Of a stretch of 64,000 nt of DNA, positions 54,679 through 61,708 are shown piece by piece; position 1 is the stretch's first letter, and every line of letters starts with the position of its first letter. The stretch spans positions 62,001 to 126,000 of the forward strand of contig NZ_MUNO01000037.1 of assembly GCF_002001015.1 (NCBI RefSeq), written 5' to 3'. This DNA is from Polaromonas sp. A23. Its GTDB lineage: Bacteria; Pseudomonadota; Gammaproteobacteria; Burkholderiales; Burkholderiaceae_C. The notes beneath the pieces are model-generated. The model was not told the DNA's origin. It was given only the letters and a program-made list of their open reading frames with translations, and searched no databases. The position numbers and the translations under genes are program-made.

Positions 54679-54851
54679 CTGCCTTCGATCATGCGTTCAG
54701 CACCGTCGCCTTCGAGGCGTGCAAACGTATCGCCGATTGCCTGGGAACACAGCGCTTCCAGCTCGGAAGGCCCTGCGCCACTCCCGGCCATGGCCTCAGC
54801 CAGTCGCAGGGGCCGGGAAATGTTGCCAATGGGATCTGTGGGACTGTGCAT
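54675..54851 (-). CDS. 58-residue ORF translationally coupled to the hybrid kinase
   Basis: A short reading frame from an ATG at 54851 translates MHSPTDPIGNISRPLRLAEA, then [38 protein letters not shown] and stop. Its TGA overlaps the kinase ATG as ATGA. An AGGG lies 6 bases before the start and a TATAGT further up. It matches no family known to me. The tight coupling and plausible helices argue for a real small protein or a translational leader, but a chance ORF cannot be excluded. Confidence 0.5.
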   Translation of the reverse strand: MHSPTDPIGNISRPLRLAEAMAGSGAGPSELEALCSQAIGDTFARLEGDGAERMIEGR

Positions 54852-54989
54852 GGTGCCCTACTATAAAGAGGCTTTCTCCGCGCCCACGTAGGTCAAAAGC
54901 GGATTTTTCAGAAAGCCGCGATTGACACCCCGGTGCGATGCCGCCAGGCAACGCCGTGATACAACCTCCCCTCACCCGAAAGGAAGACC

Positions 54990-55577
54990 TTGAAATTCAA
55001 AATGGCTGAAAAGTCACTTTTTGCCATCCTGCTGCGTTCACCGTGGTGGATCAGCCTGGCCATCAGCGTCGCGATCGCGATGGTCGCCAGGGCCTTGCTG
55101 CCGCCCCAGTACTTTTTATTCGGCGCCATGGGCGGCTTTCCCTTCGTGGTGATCGCCGTGATCACCGCCTGGCGGCAATTCCGCGCGCCCAGCACCGCCC
55201 ACGTGGCCGACACGCTGGCGCAGATAGGAGCGATGTCCTGGCGCGATTTTTCTGCGGCCCTGGAACAAGCCCTGAAACTGGAGGGTTTTGAGGTGCGGCG
55301 CCTCGACAGCGCGGCCGCTGATTTCGAACTGCTCAAGGCCGGCCGCACCGTGCTGCTCAGTGGCAAACGCTGGAAGGCCGCGCGCCTGGGGCTGGAGCCT
55401 TTCCAGGCCCTGGAAGCTGCCCGCCGCGCGTGTGATGCCAACAGCAGCATTTGCGTCACCACCGGCGAGGTCACCGCCAACGCACGCCAGTTTGCCGCGG
55501 CCCAACAGATCAGGGTGATCGAGGGCACGGAGCTGGCGCAATTGCTCAGGCCTGTGCTGGAACCCCGGAAAGCCTAA
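54990..55577 (+). CDS. Membrane protein with an Mrr-like restriction-endonuclease fold, degenerate
   Basis: The 195 residues begin with two hydrophobic helices (about 13-36, 41-62). An Mrr-like domain follows: MSWRDFSAALEQALKLEGFE, then an Asp (AADFELLKAG) and LLSGKRWKAARLG. The usual catalytic pattern D...(E/Q)xK is altered: Gln/Glu is replaced by Ser (SGK), so nuclease activity is doubtful. Start is a TTG at 54990 with AAGGA upstream; an ATG at 55002 is the alternative. It probably acts at the membrane; role unknown. Confidence 0.7.
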   Translation: MKFKMAEKSLFAILLRSPWWISLAISVAIAMVARALLPPQYFLFGAMGGFPFVVIAVITAWRQFRAPSTAHVADTLAQIGAMSWRDFSAALEQALKLEGFEVRRLDSAAADFELLKAGRTVLLSGKRWKAARLGLEPFQALEAARRACDANSSICVTTGEVTANARQFAAAQQIRVIEGTELAQLLRPVLEPRKA

Positions 55578-55589
55578 GAGCGAATGCCG

Positions 55590-55660
55590 GTTGCTCTGGT
55601 TTTGATAGCTTACTGCGACCGCTGGCAAAGGGCTGAGAGCCTTTTTTCCTCATAAAAACG
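55590..55660 (+). repeat. Intergenic copy of the ~60-bp dispersed repeat (Mrr-like - MFS)
   Basis: It reads ttgctctggttttgatagct, tactgcgaccgctggcaaag, ggctgagagccttttttcct, cataaaaa. It fills most of the gap between two convergent genes, and its T-run may help end the plus-strand transcript. Confidence 0.65.
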
Positions 55661-55672
55661 AAAAAACCCAGT

Positions 55673-56914
55673 CTAGGCCCTCTTGCCCATCACCGGGTAG
55701 GCACTGGCCATCCACAGGTACATCAACGCGCCGGCCAGCAAGCTGCCGGCGGCAATTTCCAGCGAGAGAGTGAAGCCTTCCCCAAGGCTTTGGCTGTGCC
55801 GCAACAACACCGCCACCATGGGCGGGCCGGCAATCTGCCCGATGCCGTACACCGCTGTCAGCAAACCCATGTAGCTTGCCGCGGCAGCAGGCCGCAAGCG
55901 CCGCACTTCCTGCATCGCGAAAAAAGTGATCGCGGTAAAAGGAATGCCCAGCAACAGGCTGCCGATGGCAAATCCAGCCAGATTGGGGCTGAAAACGCTG
56001 GCAGCGATACCCAGCGCCTGCACGCCATAACAGCCGGCGAGCAGGTAACGGAAATCCCCGGTAGCAGGAATACGTGTCGCAAGCAGCGCACCGGTCACCA
56101 CCCCGCCGCCGAAGATCGGCCAGAAAAAATCAATCCAGGCCGAGCCCGGCATGGCCTCGCGTGCAATCACGGGCAAAAAAGTGGCGGTAATGATGTAGCC
56201 AAAGCCAGCCAGCCCGTAGGCCAGTGCCAGAAAAAGCATTTGTGGCCGGCCCGCCGGTGCATGGCTGCTGGCGACCGCGTTCGCCGAAGCGCCGGGCGCG
56301 CCGCCGCCCTGCCCCTCGCCGCGCTCCTGAAACGTTCTCCATACAACCGCGGCCAAGACGGCGGCCAGCACACCAAAAATCAGCCAGCCGGTGGCGGCTT
56401 TCCAGTGCAGCGCCACCATGCCGCTGGCAAACAGGCCACTCAATGCAATGCCGGCGCCCGGCCCCGCGTACATGACACCGCCCATCGCAGACGCGTCCAG
56501 CCGGGCCAGCTGGGCCAAACACCAGCCCGAGGTGTAAACAAACACCAGCGCGCTGGCCACCCCGGCCAAAAACCGAAGCAGCGGCCAGGCGACCGGCCAT
56601 TGCACCGCCATGCCAAGTGTCAGCAGCGTGGTGGCCACCAGGCCTGTGCGCACCCAGGTCGACGCTGCAACTGCCGGCAAGAAGCGGAAGTGCTTCCATA
56701 TCCAGGGCTGGAAAGTGCACAGCAGCGCACCCACCAGGTAACCGAGATAGTTGGCACTGGCGAGCCAGCTGGCGGAAGGCAGGTCAATCACGCCATCGCT
56801 GAGCATCATGGGCAGCAGAGGCGTGAAGGCAAAGCGGCCTATGCCCATGGCAGTGGCCAGCGACAGCATGCCGGCGATGGCAATCGCCCATCGGCCCACG
56901 GCGGCCCGGCTCAC
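55673..56914 (-). CDS. MFS transporter, YbfB/YjiJ family
   Basis: Twelve-helix major facilitator protein of 413 residues with the YbfB/YjiJ signature near the start (ATAMGIGRFAFTPLLPMM, then SASWLASANYLGYLVGAL). The substrate is unknown; the family includes predicted exporters. It starts at a GTG that overlaps the stop of the upstream lipoprotein gene (GTGA), so it is coupled to the Mce cluster. Confidence 0.85.
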   Translation of the reverse strand: MSRAAVGRWAIAIAGMLSLATAMGIGRFAFTPLLPMMLSDGVIDLPSASWLASANYLGYLVGALLCTFQPWIWKHFRFLPAVAASTWVRTGLVATTLLTLGMAVQWPVAWPLLRFLAGVASALVFVYTSGWCLAQLARLDASAMGGVMYAGPGAGIALSGLFASGMVALHWKAATGWLIFGVLAAVLAAVVWRTFQERGEGQGGGAPGASANAVASSHAPAGRPQMLFLALAYGLAGFGYIITATFLPVIAREAMPGSAWIDFFWPIFGGGVVTGALLATRIPATGDFRYLLAGCYGVQALGIAASVFSPNLAGFAIGSLLLGIPFTAITFFAMQEVRRLRPAAAASYMGLLTAVYGIGQIAGPPMVAVLLRHSQSLGEGFTLSLEIAAGSLLAGALMYLWMASAYPVMGKRA

Positions 56915-57591
56915 GGTTTGGTGCCCGTGATTGTGTTTTGCGTCAGCGCGATGCGGCGGCGCAGGCGCGCGACAGCGTCGGCATCGCCGCCCTTCTCCGC
57001 CACCTGCAGTTGCACACCCAGCCAGGCCAGCAAGGGCCTTCGCCAGCCCTGGCTGGAAGCGGTGTCCACCGCCTGCTGCAGCAGCGCCGGGCTGGCGCGG
57101 CCGGAACGAAAGATCACAGCAGCGGCAACCAGTTGCGACAGCGGGTCTGCAATACCCTTCACGGCCGCCACGTCCGCACCGGCCGCGGCAGCGGCGCGCT
57201 GCGATGCGGGCAGCAAGGCAAGGTCCTGTGGCTGCAACCGGCCTTCAAGGTAATCGGCATAAGCGCGCTCGGCGGCCGGCGCGTCTTGCCGCAAAAGCTC
57301 AAAACCCGCGCAAGGCTCCAGCACCAGACTGGCAACGCGGCCAGCGCAGCGCAGCAGTTCTGCCCGGGCCATCAGATCAGCACGACCGGTGCTGGAAAGC
57401 TCGCTGCGCACGCGACCGAACTCCATCGCCTCGACACGCGTATTGCCTTCCAGGTAGGCGCCCAGAGCGCGGTCCATGGAACTTTTGGCTTCCATCTGCC
57501 AGTCGGGGGCTTTGGGGCCGCTGCTGCAGGCGCCCAGAGCCATCAACAACAGAATGGCAAAGAGCCGCAGCTTGTTTGTGAGCGAGCTCAT
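56911..57591 (-). CDS. Predicted lipoprotein of the Mce cluster
   Basis: Unrecognised 226-residue lipoprotein from the ATG at 57591. The signal ends LMALGACSS (lipid Cys), followed by an alpha-helical, Ala-rich domain with two further cysteines (LRCAGR, EPCAGF). Its ATG overlaps the mce stop (ATGA), so it is made with the Mce protein, as are auxiliary lipoproteins of Mce systems. It does not look like PqiC. It probably acts at the outer membrane side of lipid transport (inference). Confidence 0.72.
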   Translation of the reverse strand: MSSLTNKLRLFAILLLMALGACSSGPKAPDWQMEAKSSMDRALGAYLEGNTRVEAMEFGRVRSELSSTGRADLMARAELLRCAGRVASLVLEPCAGFELLRQDAPAAERAYADYLEGRLQPQDLALLPASQRAAAAAGADVAAVKGIADPLSQLVAAAVIFRSGRASPALLQQAVDTASSQGWRRPLLAWLGVQLQVAEKGGDADAVARLRRRIALTQNTITGTKP

Positions 57592-58592
57592 GGCAGCTTG
57601 ATCTCCGTGTCCCGGGCGAACGGCCATTTGCGATTAATCTCGTTGATCAGGCCGTCCACCTTGCGCAGGCTGGACTCGACCTCGGCGCGCAGCGCTCCCA
57701 GGTCGTCGGTGGCGGCCCGGGCATTGGCGCCCACGGCTTGGGCATCGACCAGCACCGCGTCGACTTTTTTCAGGCTGCTGCGCGCTTCGCCGAGCAGGGT
57801 GTTGAGCTGCACCACAGTGGCTCGAGCTTCCGGCATCACGCCGTTGGCGCCAAACACCTGCGTGTCGGTCTTGGCGGCCAGACTGTCGAGCTTGGTCAGC
57901 AATGCGTTGGTGCGGTCCAGCGTAGCGAGCAACTTCTTGGCTTCGGCGTCATTACCCAGCAGCACACTGAGCGCACCACCCGGGCCATTCAGCCTTTCGG
58001 TGAGTTTTTGCAGGTTGCCCATGCTGGCGCCGACAGCGCCTTCTGAGCCGGTCAGGGTGTTGAGGTTTTCCAGCAGGTCTTTGGCTGCGGCCACCAGTTT
58101 GGGAATCTCGGCGGCGGTGTCGCCGCGCAAAACCTCGCGCACAGCGCCGTCGGGCAATGGCGGGTCTTTCAGCATGCCTGTATAGGCACGAATGTTGGTG
58201 CTGCCCACCAGCCCGCGCACCAGGGTGAAGACGCTGGAGGTACGCAACCAGTGCGCATCTTTGCTCGGCACGTCCACGATGATGCGGACCTTGCCGTCTT
58301 CGGCCAACTCAGTGCGGCGCACCCGGCCGATCGGGAAGCCCGCAAACGTCATGTCCATGCCGACCACCACGCCTTCGGAGTCGTCCGACAGAAGAACCAG
58401 TTTCTGCGTGGCCTCAAACGCCCCACGCGCATAAAGCACGTAAAGCGCCGACCCCACCACCAGCAGGGCCATGAAAACCAGCAACAGCAAAGCCTTGAAC
58501 TCCAGGTTGGCGACAGGCGGCATCGCCATGGCGGAGCCCGCCGGAGGAGGAGCGGACGCAGCAGGCGATGGAGTTTGCAGGGGTTCGCTCAT
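57588..58592 (-). CDS. MCE-domain (MlaD-like) lipid-transport protein
   Basis: The 334 residues have one N-terminal transmembrane helix (about 28-55, KALLLLVFMALLVVGSALYV) and one MCE domain (about 60-140: SEGVVVGMDMTFAGFPIGRV, GSTNIRAYTG). A long, helical C-terminal part expected to form a bundle or needle follows. Single-MCE proteins of this type bind lipids in the periplasm and pair with an MlaE-like permease. It lies 30 bases downstream of the permease. No ATPase gene is in the cluster. Confidence 0.88.
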   Translation of the reverse strand: MSEPLQTPSPAASAPPPAGSAMAMPPVANLEFKALLLLVFMALLVVGSALYVLYARGAFEATQKLVLLSDDSEGVVVGMDMTFAGFPIGRVRRTELAEDGKVRIIVDVPSKDAHWLRTSSVFTLVRGLVGSTNIRAYTGMLKDPPLPDGAVREVLRGDTAAEIPKLVAAAKDLLENLNTLTGSEGAVGASMGNLQKLTERLNGPGGALSVLLGNDAEAKKLLATLDRTNALLTKLDSLAAKTDTQVFGANGVMPEARATVVQLNTLLGEARSSLKKVDAVLVDAQAVGANARAATDDLGALRAEVESSLRKVDGLINEINRKWPFARDTEIKLP

Positions 58593-58622
58593 GGGTACAG
58601 GTTCAGTGTTCGGACCAGTTGT

Positions 58623-59426
58623 TCAGTAGTAATTGCCTACCAGGGACACCACTTCAATGATCAGGATAACGGCAAACATGCGGACAAGGATGCGAAGCTC
58701 GGCACTGGCGCGAAAACGCTGCTCCGTCGTATCGTACAGGGCCGAGGCCATGGGGATCAGCGACACCGCGAGACTGAAGAACAGGGTCTTGAGCACAAAG
58801 ATCAATGTCACGTCAGGACTGAACACCTGGCCGAAAAGCCGTGTATACACCGCTACTCCGGACAAGGTAAAACCGTAGCTCGCCAGGTAGGCCATCACCA
58901 GGGCAACCACGCAGCTCAGTGCCGCAAGCGTGATGGTGGAGAAAATACCAGCCGTTACACGCGGCAACACTTCGTGGCGGACTGGATCCAGCCCACGCTG
59001 CCGCAGTGCATCCAATTCACCTTGCTGGCGGAGCATCGAAAGCTCCACACCGCTTGCAATCGCGCACCGCAGTGCAACAAACATGGCCGCTGTCAGCGGG
59101 ATCAACTCCAGCACCAGCACGCGAATGACCACCTGCAGCGCATATTGGGACAAACCGTAGCTCAGCGCAGTGGCGATCACGATGCGCGTGATGACCACAG
59201 TGATCAGCGCGCACATGAGGGTAAAGCCAAGCAGATTGGGTGCGGTGTTGAAGTAGATATGCCGCGCGAGCACGCGGCGGTTGTCAGGCCCATAACTCGA
59301 CGGAGACAGTGACAACACAAGAATCAGTGCGCCGAGGTAGACCAGGCGCCACCATCCCACCAGCCAGTCTCGTGCCTTGTGGTTGATTTCTGCAAGCGTG
59401 CCGTGCCGGCCAGGCAAGGGAGTCAT
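58623..59426 (-). CDS. MlaE-family ABC transporter permease
   Basis: Inner-membrane permease of the MlaE (DUF140) type. From the ATG at 59426 (MTPLPGRHGTL) it has 267 residues with about five hydrophobic helices and the family regions TAAMFVALRCAIASGVELSM and GLDPVRHEVLPRVTAGIFST. It would partner the MCE protein downstream. The ATPase (MlaF type) that normally accompanies it is absent from this window. Confidence 0.88.
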   Translation of the reverse strand: MTPLPGRHGTLAEINHKARDWLVGWWRLVYLGALILVLSLSPSSYGPDNRRVLARHIYFNTAPNLLGFTLMCALITVVITRIVIATALSYGLSQYALQVVIRVLVLELIPLTAAMFVALRCAIASGVELSMLRQQGELDALRQRGLDPVRHEVLPRVTAGIFSTITLAALSCVVALVMAYLASYGFTLSGVAVYTRLFGQVFSPDVTLIFVLKTLFFSLAVSLIPMASALYDTTEQRFRASAELRILVRMFAVILIIEVVSLVGNYY

Positions 59427-59545
59427 GCGGCCATGATAACTTCGCAATGCACGCATTGCAGTCGGCAACAGAAACGAACCAGCAGGATGGCGCCCATCAG
59501 ACAGCGAACGTCAAAATCTGCGCTTGCATTGATCCGGCGCGGGAT

Positions 59546-61708
59546 TCAGGCTTCGCCATGCCCCGGCGCCTGGCTGACGAGGCCCAGCAAGACATCAATA
59601 TCCGCCGGCTTGACCACGTGGTGATCAAACCCGGCGTTCCTTGAGCGCATGCGGCTTTCGGCTTCGCCGTAGCCTGTCAGCGCAATCAGCAGGACCGCGC
59701 TGGTTTCGGGCATCCGGCGCATCTGCTGCGCCACCTCAAAGCCGCTCATCCCCGGCAACCCGATGTCGAGAATGACCACCGTGGGCAAGAACTCGCGAGC
59801 CTTTGCGAGTGCCGACATGCCGTCGGCGGCAATTTCAACCACGTAGCCCTCCGACTCCAGCAGGACCTTCATGGTTTCAGCCGATGCGAGCAGGTCGTCC
59901 ACCACTAGAACGCGCTGTTGGCCGGAATGCGACCTCACCTGGATCTGGGGCAGCGCCGGAAGCTGCCGCACGGACACATCCGCCAGCCGGGCCGGCAGGT
60001 ACACGATCAATTCGGTTCCCCGGCCCGGGCCCTCGCTGAAAGCGCGCACCTGGCCGCCATGCAGTTCCACCAGGTGCCGCACAAGGGTCAGACCAATGCC
60101 GAGACCACCTTGCGACCGGTCCAGCGCCTGGTCGCCCTGCGCAAACAAGTCAAACATGTGCGGCAGGAAAGCGGGGTCGACACCTTCACCGTTGTCCTTG
60201 ACACAAATACGGACCTGCGGGCCCTCAAGCACCGCCGACAGGGTGATCTGGCCATTTGACGGCGTGAATTTGGAAGCATTGTTCAGCAGATTGGAAAGCA
60301 CCTGCGAAAGCCGCACAAGATCTCCCTCCAGCACGACAGGCTGATCAGGCAGGACCAGTGACAACTGTTGTTGCCTGGCGCTGATCAATGGCTCGCTCGC
60401 CTCAACCGCCCGGTGGCACAAAGCCGGAAGGGCCACCAGCTCCGGGTGGACGGTAACCTTGCCGCGCGCAATCCGGGACACGTCGAGCAGGTCATCCACC
60501 ATGCGGGACATATGGTCCACCTGACGTCCGATGACATCGCGGACCCAGATCACCGTAGGATCGGTCAGCGCCTGCCCCTGCATGATGCGCACAGCATTTC
60601 GGATCGGTGCAAGCGGGTTGCGTAGCTCGTGAGCCAGCATGGCCAGGAACTCGTTCTTTCGCCTGTCGGCGTCCTGCACCAGGCTGTAAAGCCGCGCATT
60701 TTCCATGGCAATGGAAGCCCTGCTGACCACTTCATTGATCAATGACAACTGCGCAGCCTCAAAGTGGTTGTCCTGGCCAAAAAGCAGCAAGGCACCGAGC
60801 GGCCGATCGCCCGCAAAAAGCGGGCAGATGGCAAGCCGCTCCATGCCGCCGGAAAGATCGGACGCGGCGCCGGCGGCAACGCCAATCCGGCGTTCTTCCC
60901 ACAAGGGCAGCGGATCCATCAACTCAAGCTGGCGGGCACCCAGAGCCGATCGCACAGCCCGTGCCATCGCAGGACTGAGCTCTCGCCTTCCTGGCAAGGA
61001 CTGGTCGGGCAGGGACACCGGGCCATCTGACGCGTACCGCACGCCGGTGCAGATCAACTCATCATGGCCGTCAAGCAAGGCCACAGCGGCCATCTCACCC
61101 AGCGAAGGAACCGATAGCTCACAAAGCGCGCCCACAGTTTCGTCAATATTGAGAGATAGCGACAAAAGCCGGCTGGCTTCGGCAAGGTAGTCAGCGCGCC
61201 GTATGGTCTCTTCTGCCGCAGACCTGGCCGCTTCCGACCGCGCCAGGGCTTCGCGCTCGAGCACTTGCACCTGGAGCTGGCGGTTCATGCGATACAGGTC
61301 GACAAAAACCCTCACCTTGGACCGGAGAATTTCTGGAACAACCGGCGTGGAAATATAGTCAACCGCACCGAGCGCATAGCCTTGGATGGCCTGCAGCTCG
61401 TCGACGTAAGCCGTGATGAAAAGAATCGGCGTCTGCGCGGTCTTCTTGTATTGCCGTATGAGTTTTGCCGTTTCCAGCCCGTCGATGTCCGGCATGTTGA
61501 CATCGAGCAGGATGGCCGCGAACTCCATGGTGAGGATCAAGCGAAGGGCCTCCTTGCCCGAGCGGGCATGAACCACGTTCTGTTGCAGCTCCTCCAGCAC
61601 ACTGCCAAACACGACATGTTTTTCGGAAAGGTCATCCACCACCAGGATGTTGGCCATGATCTCCGGGGCGAGCTGCGGCGTCTCGGCCGCTATCATCACA
61701 GCACTCAT
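59546..61708 (-). CDS. Hybrid histidine kinase (REC-GAF-HisKA-HATPase-REC)
   Basis: Soluble kinase of about 720 residues from the ATG at 61708, whose overlap with the upstream stop (ATGA) favours it over 61720. In order: an N-terminal receiver (about 19-135, ILVVDDLSEKH, LLDVNMPDIDGLETAKLIRQ) and a GAF-like domain (about 165-330). HisKA with [20 protein letters not shown] and ATPase boxes (NLLNNASKF, DNGEGVDPAF) follow, then a C-terminal receiver (RVLVVDDLLASAETMKVLLE, LDIGLPGMSGFEVAQQ). It is coupled to the next kinase and probably takes phosphate from it. Confidence 0.92.
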   Translation of the reverse strand: MSAVMIAAETPQLAPEIMANILVVDDLSEKHVVFGSVLEELQQNVVHARSGKEALRLILTMEFAAILLDVNMPDIDGLETAKLIRQYKKTAQTPILFITAYVDELQAIQGYALGAVDYISTPVVPEILRSKVRVFVDLYRMNRQLQVQVLEREALARSEAARSAAEETIRRADYLAEASRLLSLSLNIDETVGALCELSVPSLGEMAAVALLDGHDELICTGVRYASDGPVSLPDQSLPGRRELSPAMARAVRSALGARQLELMDPLPLWEERRIGVAAGAASDLSGGMERLAICPLFAGDRPLGALLLFGQDNHFEAAQLSLINEVVSRASIAMENARLYSLVQDADRRKNEFLAMLAHELRNPLAPIRNAVRIMQGQALTDPTVIWVRDVIGRQVDHMSRMVDDLLDVSRIARGKVTVHPELVALPALCHRAVEASEPLISARQQQLSLVLPDQPVVLEGDLVRLSQVLSNLLNNASKFTPSNGQITLSAVLEGPQVRICVKDNGEGVDPAFLPHMFDLFAQGDQALDRSQGGLGIGLTLVRHLVELHGGQVRAFSEGPGRGTELIVYLPARLADVSVRQLPALPQIQVRSHSGQQRVLVVDDLLASAETMKVLLESEGYVVEIAADGMSALAKAREFLPTVVILDIGLPGMSGFEVAQQMRRMPETSAVLLIALTGYGEAESRMRSRNAGFDHHVVKPADIDVLLGLVSQAPGHGEA

